Origin: Nonomuraea glycinis
GTDB lineage: Bacteria > Actinomycetota > Actinomycetes > Streptosporangiales > Streptosporangiaceae
Reading direction: 5' to 3'
Length of the DNA stretch: 64,000 nucleotides
Assembly: GCF_014646515.1 (NCBI RefSeq)
Contig: NZ_BMNK01000008.1
Coordinates: forward strand, 310,001-374,000
A model generated the notes under the pieces. That model saw nothing but the letters and a program-made list of their open reading frames with translations. It was not told the DNA's origin and did no database searches. The position numbers were made by a program, and so were the translations under genes. Shown one piece after another: positions 27,083 through 35,842 of this stretch. The number at the start of each line of letters is the position of its first letter. The first letter of the stretch is position 1.

Positions 27083-27742
27083 TCAAGATCGAGTGACCTT
27101 GCCGTAGAGCCAGGGAGCCTCGGCGACGAACGTGCACGAACCCGGCTCGATCTCGGTGAACCCGGCGTCGCGCACCACCGGCAGACCCGCCGCGACCTTC
27201 TCCTCGAAGGCCGCCGCGGCGGCCGTGCGCACCGACACCGCCAGCCCCGCGGCCCGCCAGGCGGCGCGTTCGGCGGCATCGCTCGCCCACCAGGCGAGCT
27301 GGGCGGCATGCCCGGCCTGCGCCATCGCCTTGCCCGCCGACATCGCCAGCGCGGGGTTTTCCCACAGGGTCGGCGGCACGGCGGGCCCCGGCTCGGCCGT
27401 GTCGGTCAGCTCCGTGCCGGACACCTGCAGCCGGGCCAGGTCGCGCGGCCAGGCGTCCAGCGGCACGGGCGGGTGCACCCGAACCTCGGCCGTACGGTGC
27501 TCGATCGTGCGGCCCGGCAGCGCGACCGCCCGGCGCCACTCGGCGCCCCTGGCCCGGCGCACCACCTTGCGGATCCTTCCGGTGACCTCCCAGGCGTGCA
27601 GCTCCGCGACCCATTCGCCGGGGTCGTCGAGCAGGCTCAGCACGGCCATCGCGGCCGCTTCCATGGCATCGGTGCGCTCGGGCGGGGTGGCCCGTTCGAT
27701 CCTGACCACCAGCGGCAGGACCATCAGCTCTGCGTCGTTCAT
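27083..27742 (-). CDS. peptidyl-tRNA hydrolase, Pth2-type (actinobacterial)
   Basis: A 219-residue protein. The C-terminal third has MSAGKAMAQAGHAAQLAWW, which matches the lysine-glutamine-histidine core of Pth2 enzymes, and GFTEIEPGS, the conserved end. The N-terminal part (LPLVVRIERATPPERTDAME) is specific to actinobacteria. It would release peptides from stalled peptidyl-tRNA, in addition to the usual Pth. Its ATG overlaps nothing upstream; its stop lies 340 bases from the neighbouring gene's stop. The MFS gene is upstream with a 4-base overlap. Confidence 0.72.
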   Translation of the reverse strand: MNDAELMVLPLVVRIERATPPERTDAMEAAAMAVLSLLDDPGEWVAELHAWEVTGRIRKVVRRARGAEWRRAVALPGRTIEHRTAEVRVHPPVPLDAWPRDLARLQVSGTELTDTAEPGPAVPPTLWENPALAMSAGKAMAQAGHAAQLAWWASDAAERAAWRAAGLAVSVRTAAAAAFEEKVAAGLPVVRDAGFTEIEPGSCTFVAEAPWLYGKVTRS

Positions 27743-29001
27743 CGCGTCCTAGCATGCCTGATCGCCAGCGACATGCCGGTGGCCAGGAGGCAGAGCAGGC
27801 CGGCGCCGTACCACGCGTAGTCGTAGGCGCCGAGCTGGTCGCGGGTGAGGCCGGCGGCGACGGCGGCGATCGCCGCGCCCACCTGGTGCGAGCCGAACAC
27901 CCAGCCGAACACCACGGCCCCGTCGCTGCCGTAGATGCTGCGGCACAGCGCCACCGTGGGCGGCACGGTCGCCACCCAGTCCAGGCCGTAGAACACGATG
28001 AAGATCAGCATGCTGGGCTCGGTAGTGGCCGCGAACAGGCTCGGCAGGACCATCAGCGACAGCCCGCGCAGCGCGTAGTAGACGGCCAGCAGCTTCCGGG
28101 GGTCGATCTTGTCGCTGAGCCAGCCCGAGGCGACCGTGCCCACGATGTCGAAGATCCCGACGACGGCCAGCAGTCCCGCGGCGGCCGGCTCGGCCATGCC
28201 ATGATCGTGCGCGGCCGGAATGAAGTGCGTGCTGACCAGCCCGTTCGTACTGGCGCCGCAGATCGCGAAGCCGCCGGCGAGAAACCAGAACGGGCGGGTG
28301 CGCGCCGCCGACCGCAGCACCGTCAGCGCCCGCACCGCCGCGTTCGTGCTGACAGGGAGGGTACGGGGCTCGTCCGGATCAGCTCCCAGCGCGGTGGTGC
28401 CCACGTCCTCGGGACGGTCGCGCAGCAGCCACCAGACGAAGGGCACCACGGCCAGGGCCGCCGCGGCGACGGTCAGCGCGGCCACCCGCCAGCCCGGCCC
28501 CTGGGCGAGGTGGGCGAGCACGGGCAGGAAGACGAGCTGGCCGGTGGCGCCCGCCGCCGTCAGCACGCCCATGACGAGCCCCCGGTGCCGGACGAACCAC
28601 CGGTCGGTCACCGTCGCCGCGAACACCAGCGCCATCGACCCGGTGCCGAGCCCGACGAGCACGCCCCACAGCAGTTGGAGCTGCCAGCTCGCCGTCATCA
28701 GGGTCGTGAGGCCGCTGCCGGCCGCGACCAGCAGCAGGGCGAGAGCGACCACGCGGCGCATGCCGAAGCGGTCCATCAGGGCGGCGGCGAAGGGCGCGGT
28801 CAGGCCGTAGAGCACCAGGTTGATCGAGACGGCGAGGGAGATCGTGCCCTTGCTCCAGCCGAACTCGTCCTGCAGCGGGGTGATCAGCACGCCGGGCGTG
28901 GCCCGGAAGCCGGCGGCGCCCAGGATGGCGACGAACGCGACGGCGGCGACGAACCAGGCCCTGTGCAGCCGGGGACGCCTGGTGGTGGTGCTCAGGGCCA
29001 T
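27739..29001 (-). CDS. MFS transporter (monocarboxylate/oxalate-antiporter-like)
   Basis: A 420-residue major facilitator with 12 predicted membrane segments, beginning WFVAAVAFVAILGAAGFRATPGVLITPLQDEFGWSKG (shared by OFA/MCT-type carriers) and carrying the loop DRFGMRRVVAL after TM2 and WLSDKIDPRKLLA after TM8. The stop overlaps the start of the Pth2 gene (ATGA), so both are in one operon. It is divergent from the GlxA-type regulator. Carried compound unknown. Confidence 0.88.
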   Translation of the reverse strand: MALSTTTRRPRLHRAWFVAAVAFVAILGAAGFRATPGVLITPLQDEFGWSKGTISLAVSINLVLYGLTAPFAAALMDRFGMRRVVALALLLVAAGSGLTTLMTASWQLQLLWGVLVGLGTGSMALVFAATVTDRWFVRHRGLVMGVLTAAGATGQLVFLPVLAHLAQGPGWRVAALTVAAAALAVVPFVWWLLRDRPEDVGTTALGADPDEPRTLPVSTNAAVRALTVLRSAARTRPFWFLAGGFAICGASTNGLVSTHFIPAAHDHGMAEPAAAGLLAVVGIFDIVGTVASGWLSDKIDPRKLLAVYYALRGLSLMVLPSLFAATTEPSMLIFIVFYGLDWVATVPPTVALCRSIYGSDGAVVFGWVFGSHQVGAAIAAVAAGLTRDQLGAYDYAWYGAGLLCLLATGMSLAIRHARTR

Positions 29002-29072
29002 TCGCCAATCCTGATTTATCTGGTCATACGGGCGTGAGTGGCCGGATGGCCAATATGTGAAAGAATTCGGCC

Positions 29073-30023
29073 ATGGTGCATCGGATCGCGGTCGTCGTGC
29101 TCGACCGCTTCGCCCCGCTCGACCTGGGGACGCCGGGGCAGGTGTTCCGGACCGCGGAGTCGCCGGCCGGGGAGCGATTGTACGAGGTGGTGACCTGCTC
29201 GCCCGGCGGCGCCCCCGTACGCTGCTCGGCCGGCTACACCGTGCTGCCCGACCACGACCTCGGCGTGCTCGACAGCGCGGACACGGTGCTGGTGACCGGC
29301 GTCCACGGCGGGCAGGTGCTGCGCGACGGCACCATCGACGGCGAGCTGCGCGAGGCGCTGCAGGGACGGCCCCGGGTGATGTCGATCTGCACGGGCGCGT
29401 TCGTGCTGGCCGCCGCCGGGCTGCTCGACGACCGGCCCGCCACCACGCACTGGCGGGAGGCGGGCCGCTTCGCCAAGCTGTTCCCCCGGGTCAAGCTGGA
29501 CGCCGACGTGCTGTTCATCGACGACGGCGACGTGCTGACCTCGGCGGGCATCGCGGCCGGGCTGGACCTGTGCCTGCACGTGATCAGGCGCGACCACGGC
29601 AGCGAGGTGGCCAACCGGGCGGCCCGGCGGTGCGTCATGCCACCCTGGCGGGACGGCGGCCAGGCCCAGTACATCGAGCGCCTCGTGCCACCCGCCACCG
29701 GCACCGGCACGGCCACCACGCGCACCTGGATGCTCACCCAGCTGAACACGCCCCTGGACCTGGACGCGCTGGCCGAGCACGCGAGCATGAGCGTACGGAC
29801 CTTCACCAGGCGTTTTCGGGAGGAGACCGGCATGAGCCCGGCCCGCTGGCTCAACCTGCAGCGGGTCGAGCAGGCCAGGCACCTGCTGGAGACGACCGAC
29901 CTCGGGGTCGAGGAGGTGGCCAGGCGGGCCGGCTTCGGCACCACGGTCTCACTGCGCCAGCACCTGCACGCCTCGGTCGGGGTGTCACCGCTGGCCTATC
30001 GCCACACCTTCCGCCGCCCTTGA
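29073..30023 (+). CDS. GlxA family transcriptional regulator (DJ-1/PfpI + AraC HTH)
   Basis: A 316-residue regulator. The N-terminal DJ-1/PfpI-like domain runs to about 190 (VLDRFAPLDLGTPGQVF, cysteine-containing MSICTGAFVLAAAGLL). The C-terminal AraC helix-turn-helix pair covers 215-310 (LAEHASMSVRTFTRRFREET, VARRAGFGT). It faces the MFS gene across 71 bases and probably controls it. The ATG at 29073 follows GAAAG-rich sequence. Confidence 0.93.
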   Translation: MVHRIAVVVLDRFAPLDLGTPGQVFRTAESPAGERLYEVVTCSPGGAPVRCSAGYTVLPDHDLGVLDSADTVLVTGVHGGQVLRDGTIDGELREALQGRPRVMSICTGAFVLAAAGLLDDRPATTHWREAGRFAKLFPRVKLDADVLFIDDGDVLTSAGIAAGLDLCLHVIRRDHGSEVANRAARRCVMPPWRDGGQAQYIERLVPPATGTGTATTRTWMLTQLNTPLDLDALAEHASMSVRTFTRRFREETGMSPARWLNLQRVEQARHLLETTDLGVEEVARRAGFGTTVSLRQHLHASVGVSPLAYRHTFRRP

Positions 30024-30048
30024 GCGCCGCGGTGCCAGGGGCGGCCGG

Positions 30049-30246
30049 TCAGTCGGTCCTGACCTCGATGGCCTGCCCCGGGCAGAGTTGCGCGGCCGTC
30101 TCGACCTCGCCCCGTCTCGCCTCGTCGGGGTGTCCGTCGAGGAGCACGACGATGCCGTCCTCGTCGCGCTGATCGAACACCTCGCCGGCGGCCAGCACGC
30201 ATTGTCCGGCCCCGACGCACTTGTCCTCATCGAGCAGAATTCTCAT
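30049..30246 (-). CDS. ferredoxin for cytochrome P450
   Basis: A 65-residue ferredoxin with the cluster motif CVGAGQC and a distal LCPGQAIEV. ATG at 30246 after GGGAGG. It is 19 bases downstream of the P450 stop, so it is the electron donor of that enzyme. Length and ends are normal, unlike the broken ferredoxin at 15.6 kb. Confidence 0.93.
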   Translation of the reverse strand: MRILLDEDKCVGAGQCVLAAGEVFDQRDEDGIVVLLDGHPDEARRGEVETAAQLCPGQAIEVRTD

Positions 30247-30265
30247 TGAGCCTCCCTGGATGTAT

Positions 30266-31456
30266 TCATGGCCGGGCGTCCCACGCCACCGGAAGCCGGT
30301 GGATGCCATAGATCTCGGCGTCGTCCTTGAACGGCACTTCCTCGGCCGGCACGGCGAGCCGCAGCGAGGGCACCCGCCGGAGGAGGGTGTTGAAGACGAT
30401 CTCCAGCTCCAGCCGGGCGAGGTTCTGCCCGAGACACTGATGCCGGCCGTATCCGAAGGCCAGGTGGTTGCGGGCGCCGCGGTCGAGCTTCAGCTGGTCC
30501 GCCTCGGGAAAGACCTCCGGATCGTGGTTGGCCGCGTTGGTCAGCGAGACGACGGCCTCGCCGGCGCGGATCGTCGTCCCGGCGAGCTCCACGTCGTCCG
30601 TGGCCACGCGCGAGTTGCCGAACTCGACGATGGTGAAGTAGCGCAGGAGCTCCTCGACCGCCATCGGGGTGCCCGACGGGTCGGCGAGCAGCGCGGCCAG
30701 GTGCTCCGGCCGTTCGAGCAGGGTCAGGACGCCCAGCGAGATCATGTTCGCCGTGGTCTCGTGGCCCGCGACCAGCAGCAGGAACGCCAGCGCGATCACG
30801 TCCTCCGGAGCGGCGCCGTCGGCGAGCTGCCGGCTCAGCACGTCGTCGCCCGGCTCACGGCTCTTGCCCTGCACCAGCTCGGCCATGTAGAGCCACAGCG
30901 CCTGCATCGTCTTCTGCATCTCGTCGGGCGGCGTATCGCGGTTGACCATGGTCGCGGTGTGGGCCTGGAAGAAGTCGTGGTCGGTGTACGGCACACCGAG
31001 CATCTCGCAGATGACCAGCGAGGGCACCGGCAGGGAGAACGCCCGCACCAGGTCGACCGGCTGCGGACCGGCCAGCATCGCGTCGATCAGCTCGTCGACG
31101 ATCTCCTGGATGCGCGGCCGGAGCTCGGCCACGCGCCGCAGGGTGAACTCGCCGGTGATCGCGCGCCGGGCGGGACCGTGCTCCGGCGGATCCATGTTGA
31201 TGAGCATCCTGCCCCCGCCGCCGGACGGGGGCACTTCATCGGCGCGGAACGAGGGATAGTGCGGATTGTCGCGATCGGAGCTGAAGCGCGGGTCGGACAG
31301 CATGGCCCGGAGGTGATCCATGCGGCTCAGCGCCCAGGCCTCCCGGCCATTGGGCAGCCGCACCCGGGTGATGCCGCCGTTGTCGCGCATCTCGACGTGC
31401 TGGGCCGGCGGAGCGTAAGGACAGGTCCGTGCGACCTGCAGGGGCTGGGAAGTCAT
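30266..31456 (-). CDS. cytochrome P450 (CYP105-like)
   Basis: A 396-residue bacterial P450. The I-helix motif AGHETT, the ExxR pair (EELLR) and the heme-binding loop FGYGRHQCLG are all present. The ATG at 31456 follows GGAG; a TTG 15 bases upstream is the alternative. It is in an operon with its ferredoxin. A palindromic site at 31521-31539, matching one at the TetR promoter, lies 65 bases upstream. It probably oxidises a lipophilic compound. No biosynthetic genes are close enough to say which. Confidence 0.93.
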   Translation of the reverse strand: MTSQPLQVARTCPYAPPAQHVEMRDNGGITRVRLPNGREAWALSRMDHLRAMLSDPRFSSDRDNPHYPSFRADEVPPSGGGGRMLINMDPPEHGPARRAITGEFTLRRVAELRPRIQEIVDELIDAMLAGPQPVDLVRAFSLPVPSLVICEMLGVPYTDHDFFQAHTATMVNRDTPPDEMQKTMQALWLYMAELVQGKSREPGDDVLSRQLADGAAPEDVIALAFLLLVAGHETTANMISLGVLTLLERPEHLAALLADPSGTPMAVEELLRYFTIVEFGNSRVATDDVELAGTTIRAGEAVVSLTNAANHDPEVFPEADQLKLDRGARNHLAFGYGRHQCLGQNLARLELEIVFNTLLRRVPSLRLAVPAEEVPFKDDAEIYGIHRLPVAWDARP

Positions 31457-31520
31457 GCGGAACGTCTCCAAGGGTCTCGAGCGAGTACGTCAGAGCTCTT
31501 CGCGCTTTCCGTCATTCAAC

Positions 31521-31545
31521 CGTTTGTATGATTCAAACGTACGTT
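31521..31545. promoter_or_regulatory. operator of P450 operon (TetR site)
   Basis: CGTTTG-N7-CAAACG is a perfect inverted repeat at 31521-31539. The 20-mer GTATGATTCAAACGTACGTT (31526-31545) matches 17 of 20 bases of the site before the tetR gene. Confidence 0.7.
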
Positions 31546-31603
31546 AGACTTCGGGGAAATGACAACCCCCGATACCCGCCACATGAGGGCCGGACGCCGG
31601 CCG

Positions 31604-32230
31604 TCAGGTCCCGGTCGGCGGCGCGCTCATCGCTGCCGTCAGGTAGGTGATCGCCCAGCGCCGGGCCGCCTCGCCCGCCACCGGGGACAGGCTGGCCGGG
31701 GGATTCTGGTAGACCTGGATGCGGTCCACGGCCGTCACGGCGATGATCCCCCGCAGCCGGAACCACAACTCCTCCTGGGACAGGTCGGGCAGCGCGCGCT
31801 CGAAGGCGGCCAGGTAGCGGTCGCGGACCGCGACCTCGGACGGGCCGGTCCAGGTGCGCGCCTCCTCGGCCGGGTCGGTGATGATCGTCACGATCAGCCG
31901 CGACGTCCGGGCGCCGCCCTCGTCACCGCCCGGCATCTCGTCGAACAGCGGCCCCGCGAACGCCTCCACCAGGTCGGCGACCGTCGGGTCCGAGGTCCGG
32001 GCGAGCAGCCGGTCGAGCCTGGCGCACTGCGCGGCGTTGATCGGCTCGACCACCCGGCGGACGACCGCGGCCAGCAACTCCGCCTTCGAGCCGAAGTGGT
32101 AGCCGACCGCGGCCAGGTTCGCCCCGGCGAGGTCGGTGATCGCGCGGACCGAGGTGCCGCGGAACCCGCGCTCGGCGAAGAGGCGCTCGGCCGCGTCGAG
32201 GAGCTGGGTGCGGGTGTCGGGGGTTGCCAT
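31604..32230 (-). CDS. TetR family regulator of the P450 operon
   Basis: A 208-residue TetR regulator with its HTH in the first 60 residues (SVRAITDLAGANLAAVGYHF) and a long C-terminal ligand domain. The ATG at 32230 has no Shine-Dalgarno; an ATG at 32245 is possible. It lies upstream of the P450 gene on the same strand and divergent from the ketopantoate-reductase-like gene. The palindrome next to it is repeated at the P450 promoter, so it likely controls both transcripts. Confidence 0.88.
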   Translation of the reverse strand: MATPDTRTQLLDAAERLFAERGFRGTSVRAITDLAGANLAAVGYHFGSKAELLAAVVRRVVEPINAAQCARLDRLLARTSDPTVADLVEAFAGPLFDEMPGGDEGGARTSRLIVTIITDPAEEARTWTGPSEVAVRDRYLAAFERALPDLSQEELWFRLRGIIAVTAVDRIQVYQNPPASLSPVAGEAARRWAITYLTAAMSAPPTGT

Positions 32231-32246
32231 GGGCGTACTATACATG

Positions 32247-32267
32247 CGTATGATCCATACGAACGTT
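32247..32267. promoter_or_regulatory. operator at tetR / reductase divergent promoter
   Basis: CGTATG-ATC-CATACG is a 15-bp palindrome at 32247-32261. The 20-mer GTATGATCCATACGAACGTT (32248-32267) shares 17 of 20 bases with the P450 operator. Confidence 0.75.
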
Positions 32268-32285
32268 TGACTGAAGAGGAGCGCC

Positions 32286-33167
32286 ATGAGACTGCTCGTG
32301 TACGGCGCCGGCGTGCTCGGCAGCCTGTACGCCGCTCGGCTGCACGAGGCGGGGCTCGACGTCTCGCTGCTGGCCCGGGGCGAGCGCCTGGCCGCCCTGC
32401 GCCGGCACGGCGTGCGGCTGGCCGAGGGATACGGCCCGGCCGTCAAACAGGTGCCGGTGCCGGTGGTCGATCACCCGGCCGGCGGGTACGACCTGACCGC
32501 CGTCTTCGTCCGCACCCATCAGGTGGACGCGGTGCTCACGTCACTCGCCGATCTCGACGGTGACGTGCTGTTCCTGCTCAACTGGGCGGCCGGCGCGCAG
32601 CCGCTGGGCGCGGTGCTCGGCCACGAGCGGGTGCTGCTCGGCTTCGGCTCGGCCGGCGGCACGATGGACGGCGACATCGTCCGCTACCGCCCGGCCGGCC
32701 TCTTGACCCGCCGGGTGCCGATGCCGATCGGCGAACCCGACGGCCGCACCACCCCCCGGCTGGACCGGATCCTGCGGACGTTCCGCGCCGCCGGGCTCAA
32801 CGCCAAGGCCGAGCCGCGGATGGACGCCTGGCTCAAGACGCACGCCGCGTTCTCGGTGCCGCTCGGGCAGGCGGCGTACGCGGCCGGCGGCCCGGAAGCG
32901 CTGGCCGACGACCCGGGCGCGGTCCGCGACATGATCCGCCTCATGCGGGACAACCTGGCCGCCCTGCCCATGCCGCCGGTCCCCCGCGCGTTCGCCGCGC
33001 TGCGGACACTGCCGGAAGGGCTGCTCGTGGCCGTGCTGCGGCGCTTCCTGCGCAGCCCGACGACCGCGCACAGCGGGCTCAACGACACCTCGCCCGCGAC
33101 ACCGGCCGAGCTCGATCGGCTGACCGAGCAGCTGCGTGCCGCACAGTCGAGAGGGGGATCCCGATGA
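32286..33167 (+). CDS. ketopantoate reductase (ApbA/PanE) family protein
   Basis: A 293-residue NADP oxidoreductase with the dinucleotide motif YGAGVLGSLYAARL and the PanE-type core; AVFVRTHQVD and NWAAGAQ are typical. GAGGAG precedes the ATG at 32286. Whether the substrate is ketopantoate is unsure: no panB or panC partner is near, and paralogs act on other ketoacids. Its stop overlaps the ATG of the remnant that follows. Confidence 0.85.
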   Translation: MRLLVYGAGVLGSLYAARLHEAGLDVSLLARGERLAALRRHGVRLAEGYGPAVKQVPVPVVDHPAGGYDLTAVFVRTHQVDAVLTSLADLDGDVLFLLNWAAGAQPLGAVLGHERVLLGFGSAGGTMDGDIVRYRPAGLLTRRVPMPIGEPDGRTTPRLDRILRTFRAAGLNAKAEPRMDAWLKTHAAFSVPLGQAAYAAGGPEALADDPGAVRDMIRLMRDNLAALPMPPVPRAFAALRTLPEGLLVAVLRRFLRSPTTAHSGLNDTSPATPAELDRLTEQLRAAQSRGGSR

Positions 33168-33245
33168 AGGTCGACGTCGGCCCCGGCGCCGTACTTCTGG
33201 TCCGACCAGTACAAAATGAAGATCCAGTCCTACGGATACCTGAGC
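33164..33245 (+). pseudogene. ferredoxin reductase C-terminal remnant
   Basis: In the frame of base 33186 the sequence reads APYFWSDQYKMKIQSYGYL, which is the reductase C-terminal signature of FAD ferredoxin reductases (PxFWSDQY...IQ). Just before it, ATGAAGGTCGACGTC at 33164 overlaps the reductase-like gene's stop, as a former coupled start would. The rest of the gene is gone, apparently by an internal deletion. It suggests the P450/ferredoxin pair once had its own reductase here. Confidence 0.72.
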
Positions 33246-33302
33246 GTACTTTCACCAGCCCGTAAGATCACTTCGGAGATCCACGACGAGAGAGGTGGTC
33301 GC

Positions 33303-34124
33303 ATGGGCGGCTTCGACGACGTGCCCGCCGGGATCGACGCTCGGGTGCCGAGCGTCGCCCGCATGTACGACTACTACCTCGGCGGGAAGGACAACTTCGC
33401 CTCCGACCGCGAGGCGGCCGAGAAGATGATCGAAATCGGTCGTCAGATGGGCAACGACACCCGCGAGATCGCCCGCGCCAACCGCCGCTTCCTCGGCAAG
33501 GCCGTCACCCTGCTGGCCAAGGCCGGGATCCGCCAGTTCATCGACATCGGCGCGGGCCTGCCGACGCAGGACAACGTCCACCAGGTGGCCAGGCGGCACG
33601 TCCCCGACGCGCGGGTGGTGTACGTGGACAACGACCCGATCGTGCTGATCCACGCCCGGGCCCTGCTGGCCGGCGACGCCGACGTCATCGCGGTACAGGG
33701 TGACGCCCGGCGCCCCGAGGCGATCCTCGACGATCCGAAGGTCATCGGCCACCTCGACCTGACCCAGCCGTTCGCCGTGCTCATGGTCGCCGTCCTGCAC
33801 TTCATCGTCGACGACGCGGAAGCGGCCCGGATCACCGCCACCGTCCGCGACCGGCTGGTGCCGGGCGGCCACCTGGTGCTCTCCCACCTGTACGAGGGCA
33901 ACGCCGCCGACGACGTCACCCAGGCCAGCCAGCTGATCTACCGGAAGACGGCCCCCGGCGGCCTCGCCCGGCGCGGCCTCGACCAGATCTCCGCCTTCTT
34001 CGACGGCATGGACCTCATCCCGCCCGGCATCACCCCGGTCGCGGACTGGGACGCGGAGACACCCCCTGAGACGGTCGACCTGGTACGCCCCGGCATCCTG
34101 GCAGGCGTAGCCCGCGTCCGCTGA
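33303..34124 (+). CDS. SAM-dependent methyltransferase (pfam04672 family)
   Basis: A 273-residue enzyme of the actinobacterial methyltransferase_19 family. It has the fixed opening (MYDYYLGGKDNFASDR), SAM motif I FIDIGAGLPTQDN, and YVDNDPIVLIHARALL. GAGAGAGG precedes the ATG at 33303. Members are abundant in actinomycetes; their substrates are mostly unknown. It is the last plus-strand gene before the accessory region. Confidence 0.93.
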   Translation: MGGFDDVPAGIDARVPSVARMYDYYLGGKDNFASDREAAEKMIEIGRQMGNDTREIARANRRFLGKAVTLLAKAGIRQFIDIGAGLPTQDNVHQVARRHVPDARVVYVDNDPIVLIHARALLAGDADVIAVQGDARRPEAILDDPKVIGHLDLTQPFAVLMVAVLHFIVDDAEAARITATVRDRLVPGGHLVLSHLYEGNAADDVTQASQLIYRKTAPGGLARRGLDQISAFFDGMDLIPPGITPVADWDAETPPETVDLVRPGILAGVARVR

Positions 34125-34151
34125 ACGCCATGTCTCCGTACGGCCGCTTCG

Positions 34152-35642
34152 TCATGCGGCACGATCAGATGGGTAGAGACCCCCGGCCCCTACCAGAACA
34201 ATGCTCCGGTCGGATGCGGCGCGGACACGGAGCTCGTCAGTGAAGCCGGCGGCGCTGTAGCACAGGAGGCGGGCCGTACCCGCGCCGTGGCGGCCCTGGG
34301 CGGTGAGCAGAGCACGGACCCGGGTGAGGCGGTCAAGGTGACCGAGACCCATGATGTCGCCCCATGTGGCCTCACCGATCGCGAGCAGGGGCTGTCGGTT
34401 GTCGTCGTCGAGACCGTAGGCAACGACGTCGACCTCATGGCTGGTGCGGGCGGCAGGGTCGTTGACGGTGCCGGACCCGACGCGGTGGGGGAAGTCGCCC
34501 AGCACTTCCTCAGGAGCGTAGTACCGGGTCCATTGGCGGCACAGATGCTCGAAGTGCGGTCCCAGCACATTCGCGGTGAAGCGCCGTTGCGAGCGCTGCC
34601 ACAGCCGTGAGGCGTCCCGGGTGTGCTCCAGGTCGGACCAGATGGGGCGCATGACGGCGTGGTGGAAGGTGATCAGGGGCTCGGCGATGCGGAAGCTTGA
34701 GCGGTTGTCCTTGAAGACGTCGGGCTCGCGGCTGACCAGGCCGGCATCCTCGAGAACGGTGAGCGGGTGGGTGAGGTCGCCGGATTTGCGGCTCATGAAG
34801 GAGGCGATGCCGCCACGGGTGGTGTTGCCCGACGCCATCGCCGCGAGCACCGAGTGGTAGAGGGCGGTGTCGCGTAGGTCGGGTTCGTCGGCCAGGAGGT
34901 AGCGGGCCTCGCGGAAGAGTGGGCTGGTCGGGGACAGGACGGTCCGCAGGACCCATGCGTCGAAGTCCCCGGGCCCGGCCGGCGTGTCGTCGCGGGCGAA
35001 TTCACGGCGGTAGGCGGGCGTGCCTCCGACGATGGCGTTCACCTTGATCGCAGTCACCGGATCGTGCACGCCCCAGAACTCTGCCGCGAGTTGATGATCG
35101 AGGGTGGGGACGACGAGTTCCAGGGCGGCCCGGCCGCGCAGGGGCGCGCTGCCGCTGAGCAACCGGCCCATGAACGACATGGCGGAGCCGCACAGCAGCA
35201 ATCGCGTACGGCTCTCGTCCCGTTCGGCCCGCAGCGGGGCGAGGGCGTTCTGGATGATGGAAGGCAGCCGCGGGTTCGCCCGGGCGAGGTAGGGAAACTC
35301 GTCGATGACAACGGGGACGGGCTTGTCGCGTCCCAGCGCCAGCAGGGCGTCCACGACCTCGCTCCAGTCCCGGAAGGACAGCGGCGCCGGAGCCCCGAGC
35401 CGCTCGGCGAGGGCCGCCCCGATGCGGTGCAACGACTCGCCGTCCGTGGCTTCCTCGGCCGCGTAGTAGAAGCCACCGGCGGCCTGGCACAGGGCTCTGA
35501 GCAGGAAGGTCTTGCCCTGCCGTCGCCGTCCGGACACCACGCCCAGAGAGGCGCCGGGTGAGTCGTCCGTCGCGAAGGAAGTAAGAGCGGCCCACTCGCG
35601 GTTCCGGTCGAACATCTCGGCGGGCCTGGGCAGTAGCGCCAT
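34152..35642 (-). CDS. archaeal-type ATPase with DUF234 (ATP-binding protein)
   Basis: A 496-residue AAA-type ATPase. Walker A is GRRRQGKTFLLRAL, the Walker B aspartate VVIDEFPYLA. The C-terminal third resembles DUF234 with a PD-(D/E)XK-like end (HEVDVVAYG...LAIGEATW), which may be a nuclease. Such proteins are common in archaea and scattered in actinomycetes. The ATG at 35642 follows AAGGGG. The 39-bp palindrome directly upstream probably regulates it. There is no operon partner. Confidence 0.82.
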   Translation of the reverse strand: MALLPRPAEMFDRNREWAALTSFATDDSPGASLGVVSGRRRQGKTFLLRALCQAAGGFYYAAEEATDGESLHRIGAALAERLGAPAPLSFRDWSEVVDALLALGRDKPVPVVIDEFPYLARANPRLPSIIQNALAPLRAERDESRTRLLLCGSAMSFMGRLLSGSAPLRGRAALELVVPTLDHQLAAEFWGVHDPVTAIKVNAIVGGTPAYRREFARDDTPAGPGDFDAWVLRTVLSPTSPLFREARYLLADEPDLRDTALYHSVLAAMASGNTTRGGIASFMSRKSGDLTHPLTVLEDAGLVSREPDVFKDNRSSFRIAEPLITFHHAVMRPIWSDLEHTRDASRLWQRSQRRFTANVLGPHFEHLCRQWTRYYAPEEVLGDFPHRVGSGTVNDPAARTSHEVDVVAYGLDDDNRQPLLAIGEATWGDIMGLGHLDRLTRVRALLTAQGRHGAGTARLLCYSAAGFTDELRVRAASDRSIVLVGAGGLYPSDRAA

Positions 35643-35656
35643 GCACACCCCTTAGT

Positions 35657-35695
35657 CTTTCGTAAGTACAGTTCTCATAACTATACTTATGAAAG
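35657..35695. promoter_or_regulatory. 39-bp palindrome upstream of the ATPase gene
   Basis: CTTTCGTAAGTACAGTT and AACTATACTTATGAAAG are inverted arms matching at 15 of 17 bases, with spacer CTCAT. It is AT-rich compared with the genome and lies 15 bp before the ATPase start. It is a likely operator or autoregulatory site, possibly foreign. Confidence 0.8.
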
Positions 35696-35730
35696 ACAGC
35701 CATCTGCCGGACGCATGAGCGGTCTACGAC

Positions 35731-35811
35731 TCAGCGGCCTTCCCGTGCCCGGCGGGCCTTGTTCAGGCCCATAAGGCCGGTGATCACCGCGACCGGAACC
35801 AGTTGGCCTGG
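35731..35811 (-). pseudogene. decayed copy of small membrane protein gene
   Basis: On the minus strand the frame ending at the TGA at 35731 reads LVPVAVITGLMGLNKARRAREGR. It aligns with LVPVAVITGLLGLI...RRREREGRQ in the intact gene at 36376-36588. It lacks the N-terminal half and the middle. Confidence 0.65.
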
Positions 35812-35842
35812 GGGGACTGACGTGGGCCCGGTAGTCGGTTAC

